Shown: positions 23,936 through 32,275, counted from the first letter of the stretch. The stretch: 64,000 nucleotides of DNA from Muricoccus nepalensis (GCF_006438825.1 NZ_RCZP01000011.1:62001-126000); one strand, 5' to 3'. Notes: a model not told the origin generated them from the sequence alone. Numbers and translations are program-made.

Positions 23936-24741
23936 TCAGCGGCCTCAACGGCGGCCGGGACGCGCGGCATCCATTCCGAGCGAAGCGAACCGAAGAACTC
24001 TGGCATCTGTACGTTCCACCAGCGCCCAACTCGTGCCTGATCGAACAGAGAGGTTTTTTCATGGCCTGGAGCCTGCTCGGCCCTGGCCATAGCCGAGAAC
24101 GTCAGTCCCCGGTCAGTGACTTGTCCCATACAGCCGAGCGCCGGGAGCAATGCGATGTCGGCTCCTTTTGCTAGGGCGTCCAGCACCACCGGATGCTGTT
24201 GCACTCGGGCGAAGGCGACATTGGCCGAGCGGCCTGTGGTCACCAGTCCCTCGTTCATCACCAGAATGGTGGCAGCCGGTGCGAAGAGGCCGGTCCTGAG
24301 AAAGTTGTTCAGGTAGTCCGTGTCAGCAATGTCCGGACCGATGACGTGCAACGCCACTGGCCGGATGCCATGCAGTTCCATCGTCTCTACTAGCTGAACT
24401 TCTTCAGCTAGTCGGTTCAACGCCGTTTCGCCGCCGCCCACATCCAGAATGGCATCGTAGCGGTTCGCGATCTGGTCCTGCAGGCGCTCCTCGATCCAGG
24501 CCTTGGTGTCCTCGAAGTTGCCGGGCGGAGCTATCAACGCATCTGTGTGGAACTTCGAAATCGAGTGCGTCTGGTTCAGCAGGTCCGCGTTCCAGATCCG
24601 GAGATCAGCGCCTCGCTCCTGGTAGTGCTGCGCGAGGGCGTTCAGCACCACGGTCTTGCCCACCCGTTGCCTACCGACCGCAATCAGAAGGATGGGCTGG
24701 CCGCTGTCGGTCTGGACCGTCGCCTTGGTGGTCTTGCTCAT
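23932..24741 (-). CDS. ParA/StbB/TraL-type P-loop ATPase
   Basis: 269 residues. LLIAVGRQRVGKTVVLNALAQHY is a Walker A of the deviant or StbB/TraL type. DAILDVGGGETAL follows in the place of Walker A'/B (~100-112). The C-terminus has no membrane segment. Such ATPases (StbB in R388, TraL in RP4) help plasmid positioning or conjugation. The overlap with the upstream gene (ATGA) and with the membrane protein downstream makes a tight three-gene operon facing away from the relaxase. Confidence 0.75.
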   Translation of the reverse strand: MSKTTKATVQTDSGQPILLIAVGRQRVGKTVVLNALAQHYQERGADLRIWNADLLNQTHSISKFHTDALIAPPGNFEDTKAWIEERLQDQIANRYDAILDVGGGETALNRLAEEVQLVETMELHGIRPVALHVIGPDIADTDYLNNFLRTGLFAPAATILVMNEGLVTTGRSANVAFARVQQHPVVLDALAKGADIALLPALGCMGQVTDRGLTFSAMARAEQAPGHEKTSLFDQARVGRWWNVQMPEFFGSLRSEWMPRVPAAVEAAE

Positions 24742-25274
24742 GAGTTTTTCCCTGTGATTGGTAGGCCGAGATACCGGTCAGCCTTGGCGAGCTGTCCGCG
24801 CAGCTTGTCGAGCTTCGCTTGGACCTCAGGAGAAACCGTCGGTGCGGTCCCATCCGAGGGACTGTTTGAAGAAGCCTGAGCAAGCGGAGGTGGTGGGGGT
24901 GGTGCGCGGACCGGAGGCGCGGGCGATGCTGCTGCCCGTATCCCAGGCATTGGCAAAGCGGCCCGCGGCGACCGGTTCGGCTGCTTGCGGTGCTGCGGAG
25001 TAGTGGAAGGCTGTTCAGCCATCTCCGCCTTCTCGCGCTTTACCCATCTCCACATCGACCGAACGCTGCCCGGAGTTGGCGGAGCGCCATTCGCGCCGAT
25101 AACACCCCGATCAGCGATAGCCGCAGCTACCGCTGTCCACATTGGAGAAGGTCGATCAAGCTTCGCACTGAGGTCGTCGTAGTTATCCAGCATGTAGACG
25201 TAGAGAGGGCTGCGGCCCTCCTCGATCTTTCGAGCCAGCTGTTTCGTCAGCTTTCGATCGCGCTTACGTCTCAT
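24738..25274 (-). CDS. Basic protein, first gene of the Stb-like operon (candidate StbA-like iteron binder)
   Basis: 178 residues. The N-terminus is strongly basic (MRRKRDRKLTKQLARKIEEG), followed by a small helical domain (YVYMLDNYDDLSAKLDRPSPMWTAVAAAIADRG, SVRSMWRWVKREK) that could form a winged or helix-turn-helix fold. Then comes a Pro/Ala-rich linker and a short helix. It begins 64 nt from the array of seven 11-bp iterons, which is where StbA of R388 binds comparable repeats. The StbA analogy is positional; sequence similarity was not established. Confidence 0.6.
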   Translation of the reverse strand: MRRKRDRKLTKQLARKIEEGRSPLYVYMLDNYDDLSAKLDRPSPMWTAVAAAIADRGVIGANGAPPTPGSVRSMWRWVKREKAEMAEQPSTTPQHRKQPNRSPRAALPMPGIRAAASPAPPVRAPPPPPPLAQASSNSPSDGTAPTVSPEVQAKLDKLRGQLAKADRYLGLPITGKNS

Positions 25275-25292
25275 GCCTTCTGGCTACCGCGC

Positions 25293-25306
25293 ATCGGCGC
25301 AAACGG
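25293..25306 (-). promoter_or_regulatory. CCGTTYGCGCCGA motif before the Stb-like operon
   Basis: The minus strand reads CCGTTTGCGCCGAT, 18 nt before the start at 25274, closer than usual. Confidence 0.6.
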
Positions 25307-25337
25307 CGTGGACGCTGCCGCAGAATTTTGGCCTGCC

Positions 25338-25414
25338 GGGTGTAGACGGGGTGTAGGCCAGCTGTAGCTCTGGCGTAGAGGATCTGTAGAGACAGTGTAG
25401 GGCAGGTGTAGCGG
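25338..25414. repeat. Seven GTGTAG iterons with exact 11-bp period
   Basis: GTGTAG or one-base variants (CTGTAG, GCGTAG) begin at 25340, 25351, 25362, 25373, 25384, 25395 and 25406, exactly 11 bp apart. The flanking bases vary. One helical turn per repeat suits cooperative binding on one face of DNA. R388 has comparable 9-bp repeats with 2-bp spacing next to its stb operon and oriT. Confidence 0.9.
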
Positions 25415-25493
25415 GAGAGAGTGGGTCCATACACCATTGCACCCGATGTGCGCGGGCCTGCGGCCCGATCGTCTTTCCTTCACTGCCCGCTCT

Positions 25494-25506
25494 CCGTTTG
25501 CGCCGC
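25494..25506 (+). promoter_or_regulatory. CCGTTYGCGCCGA motif before the mobilization operon
   Basis: CCGTTTGCGCCGC in sense orientation, 37 nt before the GTG at 25544. An inverted copy (minus strand CCGTTTGCGCCGAT) lies at 25567-25580, inside the start of the gene, so the two copies face each other across the ribosome-binding-site hairpin. Confidence 0.65.
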
Positions 25507-25519
25507 CTAGTGGGACTGT

Positions 25520-25538
25520 GCCTCCTCAACCAGGAGGC
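25520..25538 (+). promoter_or_regulatory. Hairpin that hides the ribosome-binding site of the mobilization operon
   Basis: Arms GCCTCCT (25520-25526) and AGGAGGC (25532-25538) around CAACC. The AGGAGG of the right arm is the ribosome-binding site 6 nt before the GTG at 25544. Confidence 0.65.
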
Positions 25539-25543
25539 TCCCC

Positions 25544-25861
25544 GTGGACGGCTCAACTCACCCCCAATCGGCGCAAACGGGCAGCGAAGATCTCTCGACC
25601 CGCGAGATCCTGCTCTCTCAGTCCGCCATGCTGCGGGCGATCGGCGAGCAGCTGACCGCACTGACCAAGGCCGTGACGCCCCCGCCCAAGGAGGGGCCGT
25701 CGCTCGACGAGATGCTCATGGCCATCATCACGCTGCTGCGGGAGCAGGGGCTGGTTCTGACCCGGGTGGACGACCGCACGCTCGCCCTCGGCGTCGATCT
25801 GCCGCCCCTGATCGCCCGTGCCATGCTCCGCGCCGAGCGCGACCGGGACCTCCGCTCGTGA
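25544..25861 (+). CDS. Small accessory protein upstream of the relaxase
   Basis: 105 residues from a GTG with a perfect AGGAGG. It is helical (REILLSQSAMLRAIGEQLTALTKAV; LDEMLMAIITLLREQGLVLTRV), soluble, and ends RAMLRAERDRDLRS. The stop overlaps the relaxase ATG (TGATG). By position it may be an oriT-binding or relaxosome accessory factor, the role of TrwA in R388; there is no visible ribbon-helix-helix signature, so this is inference. Confidence 0.65.
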   Translation: MDGSTHPQSAQTGSEDLSTREILLSQSAMLRAIGEQLTALTKAVTPPPKEGPSLDEMLMAIITLLREQGLVLTRVDDRTLALGVDLPPLIARAMLRAERDRDLRS

Positions 25862-28800
25862 TGACCTTCCGCAAGCTAGCCGCGGCCAGCGCTGGCAAGC
25901 TGCTCCGGGCCTACTTCACCGAGGGCACGCCGGAGACAGCCCGCGACCCGGCGATCACCCCCGGTGAGCATCTCGACCCGGGCGGACGGCTCACCGCCTA
26001 CTATACAGGACGCGACGGCAGGGCGGTCTGGCGCCCCGACATGCCCGCCTCGATCGCCGCAACCCTGGGGATCGACACCACCCGGCTGCCCAAGGACGAG
26101 GCGCTGGACCGGCTATTCGAGGCCAAGCGCGCCGACAACGGCGAGGCTTGGTCAGACCAGAAGCGCGAGGTCAGCGCCTACGACCTGACCCTTGCCCCAC
26201 ATAAGTCGGTCACGTTGGCAGCCGAGTTCGCCGCCTCTCCGGCCGAGGGTGCCGCCATCTGGCACGCGATCGACCGTGCCAACGATGCCACCATGCGGTT
26301 TGTCGCCCGTGAGCTGGGCTGGGCCCGCAAGGGGAAGGGTGGTGCCGAGGGTGCCGACCCTGGCGCCGTTGGCTGGGTCAGCTTCCGCCACCACACCGCC
26401 CGGCCTACCGTTACCGTCCGCGACGGCACCGAAGGGCCCACCTACCTCGCCGAGGTGCCCGTCGCCGGCGATCCGCACGCCCACATCCACAACGCCCTGT
26501 TCAATGCCGTCGTCACCGAGGATGGTCGGGTCGGCTCCCTCGACACCCAGCGTCTCCATGCCCGGGTCCACGAATTCGGCGGCTACTTTCAGGCCCGGCT
26601 CGCCGAGCACCTGCGCGATCTCGGCATCCGCACCTCCTACGACAGCCAGCAGCAGGCTGTGGTGCTAGACGCCATCCCCCAGGAAGCCTCGGACCTTTTC
26701 TCCAAAGGTCGCCGGCAGGTCGAGCGCTCGGCCAAGGCCTATGCTGAGAGCCAGGGCCTGGATTGGGATGCCATGTCCGCCGAGGGTAAGTTCAAGATCC
26801 TCGCCGTCACCGGTCTGGCTGCCCGGCTCGAGAAGACCGGCAAAGCCACCGACCGGGAGATCTGGCGGGCGCAGGCCGAGGACATCGGCTGGAAGCACAC
26901 CACCGTCATGGAAGGGGCAGAGCGCACGCCGCTCACCGACGCCGAGCGCTTCGACCGTGCCTACACCTTCGCGGCAAAGCACCTCGCCACGGAGTTTCAC
27001 ACCGCCGCGGTGATCGACCACGACAAGCTGCGCCTTTACGCCGTGCGCGGGCTGATCGGCACCGGCATCGCCGGGGGGGCCGACGACATCGACCAGGTGG
27101 TGGCCCTGATCGAGCGGCGCGGTATCCAGCTGCGCGGCGAGCACGTCGCCCTCGTCGCCGGCCTCTCGGGCGACAAGGTACGGGTGACCAACTCGGCTCA
27201 GGTCCGCATCGAGGACACCCTGCAGGCGGAGGCCCACCGCGCCGCTCGTGACCGCTCGGGAGCGCTGTCGGCCGAGGCCATCACCGCCGCCATCCGCTCC
27301 TCCGGTCTGGACTTCACCCGCGATCCTGAGCACGGCGCCGCACAGCGCGCGGCCATCTACGCCCTGGGCCAGGGTGGCGCGCTGTCCATGCTCACCGGCG
27401 TCGCGGGGTCGGGCAAGACCACCCTGCTGCAGCCCCTGGTCGCCGCCTGGCATGCCGACACCCGCTTCGATGCGGGCGGCCGGGAGGTAATCGGCGCGGC
27501 CACCGCCTGGCGACAGGCCGAGGCCCTGAAGGACGCCGGTATCCGCCGCACCGTGGCCATGTCCCCCCTGGTGGAGTCCATCGCCTCCGGCGAGTTCGTG
27601 CCCACCCGCAACACCGTGCTGGTGGTGGACGAGATCAGTCAGGTGGCGCCGCGGGCCATGCTCAAGCTGCTGGAGGCGCAGGCCCGTACCGGCATGACCA
27701 TCAAGGTGCTGGGCGACCGCGAGCAGGCGCAGTCCATCGAGGCCGGCGACGCCGTGGAGCTGATGCGCCGGGCTCTGCCTGTCTCGGAGCAGACCGAGCT
27801 GCTCAGCACGGTCCGGCAGACCAGCGCCGAAGACCGCCAGATCGCCGGCCTGTTCCGTTCGGGGAAGGCGGAGGATGCACTGGCCATGAAACGGGACCGG
27901 GGCGACGGCTCGGCCCGCCTGCTGGGCGGCGATCAGGACCAAGTCGTGGAGCAGATCGCCGACTTCTACATGGCCCGCCGCGACGTACTGGCGGCCGCCG
28001 GGTCCAAGCTGGGCATCACCATCTCGGCGCCGACCAACGAGGACGTGGCCGACATCAGCCGCGCCATCCGGGGGCGGATGAAGGCCAGGGGCGAGATCGG
28101 CACCGATGAGGCGGTGCTCCTGGCCATCGACCAGCGAGGGCAGACCTACGACCTTGCCCTGGCCACCGGCGACAAGGTGCGGTTGTTCCGGCGGACCTGG
28201 GCGGCGATCGGCGACAAGGGGGGCTTCATCGGTGCTAACGGCGACGTCGTCACCGTCACGGAGCGGCGGGCAGAAGGCCTGGTGCTGCGCGACAAGGATG
28301 GTACGACGGGGTTCGTCGAGTGGCGGCGTCTGCAGGACAGCACGACCGGTCGGTTCCTGCTGGGACACGGCCATGCCCTGACCATCGACGCGGCCCAGGG
28401 CATCACCTCGCAGGAGCACATCAACGCCCTGCCGCGCGGTACGGGAGGCGTGACCTCCTTCAAGGGCTATGTGGCCGAGAGCCGAGCCCGGGGCACCAGC
28501 TGGACCATGGTGGCCGAGGCCGCCACCTTCGAGGCCATTCGTCGCGGCAAGGCGCTGGGCGACGCCACACCGATTACTAGCGAGGACTTGTGGCGCAAGG
28601 TGGGAGAGGACCTCTCGCAAAAGCCCTACAAGCCTCTGGGCGTCGACCTGCTGCGGGAAGCCCGCGAGGCCCGTGAGGCGGCGGTAGATACCTTCATCCG
28701 TTTCGAGCAGCGGGTGCAGATGGACGAGGTGCGAGGGCGGGACTTCGGGCGGGAGGCACGGCTGCACCGGCAGGCCGAGGCGGTCCGGTCGGAGCTGCCC

Positions 28801-28968
28801 CGCCTGATGGAAGCGCTGGACACCGTCATCCAGGAGTTCCGGGGCGGGGCCGTCACGGCGGCCGAGAAGCACCTCCGGGGGATCAGGATTGAAGCAGAGG
28901 TGTCTCGCAGAGGCATCGAGCAGGTAGCCACGCCAGCAAAGCCTACGGCCTCCGGCCCAGGTATGTAG
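25861..28968 (+). CDS. MOBF-type relaxase/helicase (TrwC/TraA-like)
   Basis: 1035 residues. The N-terminal relaxase domain has Tyr18 (LLRAYF) and a second pair of Tyr at 47-48 as candidate nicking residues, and the metal-binding triad HAHIH at 206-210. The C-terminal helicase half has Walker A TGVAGSGKTT (~512-521), Walker B VLVVDEISQ (~587-595) and later helicase motifs (DREQAQSIEAGDA, RQTSAEDRQ, GHALTIDAAQGIT). It should nick oriT, stay bound to the 5' end and unwind the plasmid, acting with the coupling protein DotL. The length is close to TrwC (966). The start is fixed by the TGATG overlap. Confidence 0.95.
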   Translation: MTFRKLAAASAGKLLRAYFTEGTPETARDPAITPGEHLDPGGRLTAYYTGRDGRAVWRPDMPASIAATLGIDTTRLPKDEALDRLFEAKRADNGEAWSDQKREVSAYDLTLAPHKSVTLAAEFAASPAEGAAIWHAIDRANDATMRFVARELGWARKGKGGAEGADPGAVGWVSFRHHTARPTVTVRDGTEGPTYLAEVPVAGDPHAHIHNALFNAVVTEDGRVGSLDTQRLHARVHEFGGYFQARLAEHLRDLGIRTSYDSQQQAVVLDAIPQEASDLFSKGRRQVERSAKAYAESQGLDWDAMSAEGKFKILAVTGLAARLEKTGKATDREIWRAQAEDIGWKHTTVMEGAERTPLTDAERFDRAYTFAAKHLATEFHTAAVIDHDKLRLYAVRGLIGTGIAGGADDIDQVVALIERRGIQLRGEHVALVAGLSGDKVRVTNSAQVRIEDTLQAEAHRAARDRSGALSAEAITAAIRSSGLDFTRDPEHGAAQRAAIYALGQGGALSMLTGVAGSGKTTLLQPLVAAWHADTRFDAGGREVIGAATAWRQAEALKDAGIRRTVAMSPLVESIASGEFVPTRNTVLVVDEISQVAPRAMLKLLEAQARTGMTIKVLGDREQAQSIEAGDAVELMRRALPVSEQTELLSTVRQTSAEDRQIAGLFRSGKAEDALAMKRDRGDGSARLLGGDQDQVVEQIADFYMARRDVLAAAGSKLGITISAPTNEDVADISRAIRGRMKARGEIGTDEAVLLAIDQRGQTYDLALATGDKVRLFRRTWAAIGDKGGFIGANGDVVTVTERRAEGLVLRDKDGTTGFVEWRRLQDSTTGRFLLGHGHALTIDAAQGITSQEHINALPRGTGGVTSFKGYVAESRARGTSWTMVAEAATFEAIRRGKALGDATPITSEDLWRKVGEDLSQKPYKPLGVDLLREAREAREAAVDTFIRFEQRVQMDEVRGRDFGREARLHRQAEAVRSELPRLMEALDTVIQEFRGGAVTAAEKHLRGIRIEAEVSRRGIEQVATPAKPTASGPGM

Positions 28969-29000
28969 GGGAGAGAACCATCTACGGCTCAGGGGATAGC

Positions 29001-29009
29001 TTATCCACA
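29001..29009 (+). promoter_or_regulatory. Perfect DnaA-box sequence
   Basis: TTATCCACA, the exact consensus, lies in the 199-nt gap after the relaxase gene. It is a single copy, so it is not proof of an origin. The same gap holds GGGGTGGAAAGCAGACCT, a fragment resembling the right end of the 75-bp intergenic repeat found at 32-35.5 kb. Confidence 0.4.
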
Positions 29010-29167
29010 AACCGCTGCATGGGGTGGAAAGCAGACCTATGAACCTCCACCATCGGCCGATGGTCACGCTGTCAGGACAGGACGGGACATGCTGCCACGG
29101 AAGGAGGTAGGGGCTCCTCCTCGCCGGTGCCGGCATCGGCGGAACACTGACCGCGTCAGCTCCTGCT

Positions 29168-30583
29168 TCAGACGACTTCGCGGAACGATCGGGACGTCCC
29201 GTCGCCCAACGCGGTCGCCACGGCCTGCAAGGCCGGGCGCAGCACATCCCGGCTCGCCGCGGCCCCGATCGAGACGCGCACCGCGTCCGGCGGCCGGCCC
29301 TCGCCGATCCAGAAGGCGTCGCTCGGCACCAGCGCGAGCCCGTCTCGGCGCCGGAGGTGAGCGGCGAAGTCGAGGCGGTCCCAGTGGGGCGGCAGGCGCA
29401 GCCAGAGGTGCAAGCCCTCCGGGTGCGCGTCGAAGCCCCCCGGCGGCAGGATCCCGGACGCAATCTGCTGCCGCGCCGCACATTCCCGCCGCACGGCCGA
29501 GACGATCGCACCCGCCGTGCCGTCCCCGATCCAGGCCGTCATCAGGCCGCTCAGCAGCGGCGAGGCCATCAGCACGCCCGCCCGCAGCGCCGCTGACACC
29601 GTCCGCGCGGCCGCCGCGTCCGGTGCGACGAGGTAGGCGACGCGGAGCACGGGTGAGAGCACCTTAGACAGCGTTGCAACGTGGACGGTGATCTCGGGCG
29701 CGAGGCTGGCGAGCGCCGGGATCGGCTCCGAGGGTAGCAGGCCGTAGGCGTCGTCCTCCAGGATACGGAGGCCCTGGCGCCGCGCTACCGCGACGATCGC
29801 GCGCCGCCGCGCGGGCGGCATGGTCGCCGCCGTAGGGTTGTGGATCGTGGGGGTGAGGTAGAGCACCCGCGCAGCCTGCGCCCGGCAGGCCGCTTCCGCC
29901 GCGTCCGGCAGCATGCCGTCGGCGTCGCCGGGGACGCCGACGAGCCGGAGGCCGAGGGCGTCGGCGACGCCGCGGATGCCGGGATAGGTCAGGGCGTCGG
30001 CGAGGACGGCGTCGCCCTGCTTCGCCATCGTGCTCAGCGCGGCCAGCAGCGCGGGCTGGGCGCCGGGGGAGAGGAGGACCCGCTCCGGGTCGGTCTCGCC
30101 GAGGGTCGGGCGCAGCCAAGCCGCGCCGGCCGCGCGCTCTGCCCGCGTCCCCGCGCCCTCGCGGTAGGTGAGGAGACTGGCCGGATCGGCGTCGGCCAGG
30201 AGGGCGTCGAGGCCGCGCTGGATCACCTCCGGCAGCGGCAGATCGGCAGGGTGAGGGGGCAGGTTCATGCCGAGGTCGACCACCCGCTCCGGCCCGCCTT
30301 CCTCGCCCGCAACGGCCGGCAGACCCGCGCGGACGAAGGTTCCGCGCCCCACCGTGGCCTGCAGCAGGCCGCGCCGGCGCGCCTCGGCGTAGGCGCGGGT
30401 GATCGTGGTGAGGTCCACCCTGAGCGCCCCGGCGAGGGCGCGGTGCGTGGGCAGGCGGGCGCCGGCCCGCAGCTCCCCGCGCGCGACCGCCGTCCCGATC
30501 GCGTCGGCCACGGCGAGGTAGATCGGTCCGGTGCCGTCCTCGATTTTTGGAACCCAGCCATGCGGATCATCGGGCGGGTTCAT
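29168..30583 (-). CDS. MocR/PdxR-type GntR-aminotransferase regulator
   Basis: 471 residues. Residues ~20-85 are a GntR winged helix (AIGTAVARGELRAGARLPTHRALAGALRVDLTTITRAYAEA). The rest is a fold type I aminotransferase with LYLTPTIHNPTAATMP, ILEDDAYGLL and the PLP lysine in TLSKVLSPVLR. Such regulators respond to PLP or amino acids and control a divergent gene. Here the divergent gene is DUF983. It is chromosomal in style and not connected with conjugation, so it is cargo. The ends look intact. Confidence 0.9.
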   Translation of the reverse strand: MNPPDDPHGWVPKIEDGTGPIYLAVADAIGTAVARGELRAGARLPTHRALAGALRVDLTTITRAYAEARRRGLLQATVGRGTFVRAGLPAVAGEEGGPERVVDLGMNLPPHPADLPLPEVIQRGLDALLADADPASLLTYREGAGTRAERAAGAAWLRPTLGETDPERVLLSPGAQPALLAALSTMAKQGDAVLADALTYPGIRGVADALGLRLVGVPGDADGMLPDAAEAACRAQAARVLYLTPTIHNPTAATMPPARRRAIVAVARRQGLRILEDDAYGLLPSEPIPALASLAPEITVHVATLSKVLSPVLRVAYLVAPDAAAARTVSAALRAGVLMASPLLSGLMTAWIGDGTAGAIVSAVRRECAARQQIASGILPPGGFDAHPEGLHLWLRLPPHWDRLDFAAHLRRRDGLALVPSDAFWIGEGRPPDAVRVSIGAAASRDVLRPALQAVATALGDGTSRSFREVV

Positions 30584-30661
30584 GTTGCGTACAATCCATT
30601 CAATTCGTATCTACCGGGCGTCACCAAGACAAATTGTATGTATCGAACTAAAGATTGTATG
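30584..30661. promoter_or_regulatory. Divergent promoter/operator region of MocR and DUF983 genes
   Basis: AT-rich for this window. The box ATTGTAT occurs at about 30634-30640 and 30655-30661, with a reversed ATTGTAC at about 30589-30595. Repeated boxes of this kind are typical MocR operators. Two in-frame ATGs of the DUF983 frame lie inside these boxes, which argues for the later start at 30716. Confidence 0.55.
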
Positions 30662-30715
30662 GCAAGGAGCGGGACGGTGGAAGCGGAGAAGGCAGTAAGC
30701 GGAGAGTCCAGGGTT

Positions 30716-31063
30716 ATGACCGGCCTGCGTCGCGGCCTCCGCCTGCGCTGCCCGCATTGCAGCGAGGGGCACCTGTTCAGCAGCTTCATGAAGGTGAAAG
30801 ACTGCGAGGCCTGCGGGGCGGACAACACGGCCTACCCCTGCGACGACGCGCCGCCCTACCTGACCCTATTCCTCGTCGGCCACCTCTTCGTGCCCTTCGT
30901 GTTCATGATGGACAAGGCCTGGTCGCCGCCGATGTGGGTGATGTTCGCGGTCTGGCTGCCCCTGATCACTGCCCTGACCCTGGCGACGATGCCTTTCATG
31001 AAGGGGGCCGTGGTTGGCCTCTGCTGGGCCAACGGCATCACGCGCGAGACGGCGCGGCAGTAG
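30716..31063 (+). CDS. DUF983 family membrane protein
   Basis: 115 residues from MTGLRRGLRLRCPHCSEG. It has the DUF983 layout: a zinc ribbon CPHCSEGHLFSSF...DCEACG, then PPYLTLFLVGHLFVPFVF and a second hydrophobic segment (MWVMFAVWLPLITALTLATMPFMKG). Alternative in-frame starts at 30638 and 30659 lie in the operator. DUF983 proteins are often near cytochrome oxidase genes, which fits the cytochrome c two genes downstream. Confidence 0.8.
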   Translation: MTGLRRGLRLRCPHCSEGHLFSSFMKVKDCEACGADNTAYPCDDAPPYLTLFLVGHLFVPFVFMMDKAWSPPMWVMFAVWLPLITALTLATMPFMKGAVVGLCWANGITRETARQ

Positions 31064-31146
31064 CGCTGCTGGGTCGCTCGTCCGACGATGTCGAAGCCTC
31101 CTGTCTGCCTGAGACTTCACCGAACTGCTCGCACTGGAAGAACGTC

Positions 31147-31620
31147 ATGAACCGTCCCGCCATTGCCCTCGTGGCAACCCTGCTCCTGTTGCCTGCCGTA
31201 GGGACGCACGCCGCGGACCTGCCCCGTCAGCCGGTCCTGACACTGGAGGCTGCCCGGACGGTGCTGGCCGCCGCCGAGCGGGAGGCGCTGACCAACAAGT
31301 GGGCCGGCTCCATCGCCGTGACCGATGCCGGCGGAGCGCTGCTCGCCCTGGTGCGCCTCGACGGCGCGGCGCCGGCTTCGGCCGAGATCGCACCGGGCAA
31401 GGCGCGCACCGCCGCCCTCTTCCGCCGCCCGACCGCGGCCTTCGAGGACGCGATCAACGGCGCACGTCCGGCCGCCATCACGGCGGGCTTCAGCATGATG
31501 GCGGGTGGGTTGCCGCTGCTGGTGGACGGGCAGGTGGTGGGCGCCATCGGCGTGTCAGTCGACACGCCGCAGCACGACGTCGCCGTCGCTGAGGCAGGCC
31601 AGGCCGCCCTCTTGCGCTGA
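31147..31620 (+). CDS. Secreted GlcG/HbpS-family (haem-binding-like) protein
   Basis: 157 residues. A signal peptide (MNRPAIALVATLLLLPAVGTHAA) precedes an HbpS/GlcG domain (LTLEAARTVLAAAEREA, SIAVTDAGGALLALVRLDGA, GGLPLLVDGQVVGAIGVSV). The family includes the haem sensor-associated HbpS and GlcG of unknown role. It lies between DUF983 and a cytochrome c gene, so a role around haem or redox in the periplasm is plausible. Confidence 0.85.
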   Translation: MNRPAIALVATLLLLPAVGTHAADLPRQPVLTLEAARTVLAAAEREALTNKWAGSIAVTDAGGALLALVRLDGAAPASAEIAPGKARTAALFRRPTAAFEDAINGARPAAITAGFSMMAGGLPLLVDGQVVGAIGVSVDTPQHDVAVAEAGQAALLR

Positions 31621-31642
31621 CCGATCACCGGCTTCGCCCGAG

Positions 31643-32125
31643 ATGGAAATGCGCCGGTCCTACGCTCTCGCGGCCGCCGCCTGCTGCGCGGTGATCGGGC
31701 TTTCCACCCTCTACCTTTGGTCGGAAAGCCCGGATCCTCGCCCGCAGGTAGACCCGGGTACCCCCATCACGGCCCTGCTGGCTGACGCCGATGCAGGCCG
31801 GGGCGCCCGCCTGTTCCACCAGTGCACCGCCTGCCACACCATCCGGCAAGGCTCTCCGGACCTCGACGGCCCGAACCTCTACGGCGTCCTCGGAGCGCCC
31901 GTCGCGGGCAATCGTCCGCGCTACGGCTACTCGGCCGCCCTGCGATCGGCGGGCGGCCGATGGGATGTCGAGCGGATGGATGACTGGCTACGAAGCCCGC
32001 GCGGGACGGTGCCGGGAACGCGCATGGCCTTTCAGGGCATCCCCGCCGCGCGGGACCGTGCCGACCTAATCGCCTACCTCGACACCGAAGGGCCGGCACC
32101 CTTGTTCAGTCCATCCTCGCCGTAG
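31643..32125 (+). CDS. Membrane-anchored class I cytochrome c
   Basis: 160 residues. An N-terminal hydrophobic segment (YALAAAACCAVIGLSTLYLW) acts as anchor or signal. The haem site is CTACH near residue 68, and the methionine ligand is in GTRMAFQGI. The layout GARLFHQCTACHTI...GPNLYGVLG...YSAAL resembles cytochrome c2/c550. It starts 22 nt after the HbpS-like gene, so the two are probably one operon. Confidence 0.9.
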   Translation: MEMRRSYALAAAACCAVIGLSTLYLWSESPDPRPQVDPGTPITALLADADAGRGARLFHQCTACHTIRQGSPDLDGPNLYGVLGAPVAGNRPRYGYSAALRSAGGRWDVERMDDWLRSPRGTVPGTRMAFQGIPAARDRADLIAYLDTEGPAPLFSPSSP

Positions 32126-32155
32126 GACGTGCATCCCGAGCCAGGGGAGGCACCG

Positions 32156-32215
32156 GTGAAGGAGGCCTTTTTCCTGGGCGTTTCGGAGGAGCTGGCCGCC
32201 TACCTGGGGGATTGA
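32156..32215 (+). CDS. Possible 19-aa ORF or gene remnant
   Basis: AGGGGAGG lies 7 nt before a GTG that opens a 19-codon frame (VKEAFFLGVSEELAAYLGD). It has the look of the beginning of a protein but stops early. It may be a remnant of a deleted gene or a leader peptide. Confidence 0.2.
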   Translation: MKEAFFLGVSEELAAYLGD

Positions 32216-32275
32216 ACGCGACGGCCGTGCCCCCTTGACCGGAATCAGCCAGCCGCCGCGGCATGTTCATCGTAG

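Noticed and set aside
25085-25110. CCATTCGCGCCGAT inside the 24738-25274 gene
   Set aside because: It matches the transfer motif but lies in the middle of a gene (coding IGANGA) with no start codon at the usual distance. A similar chance match occurs at 28229 in the relaxase.
26665-29511. 948-codon minus-strand open frame
   Set aside because: It is antisense to the relaxase/helicase, whose motifs are unmistakable; high GC keeps the opposite frame open. The composition is low-complexity and shows no domain.
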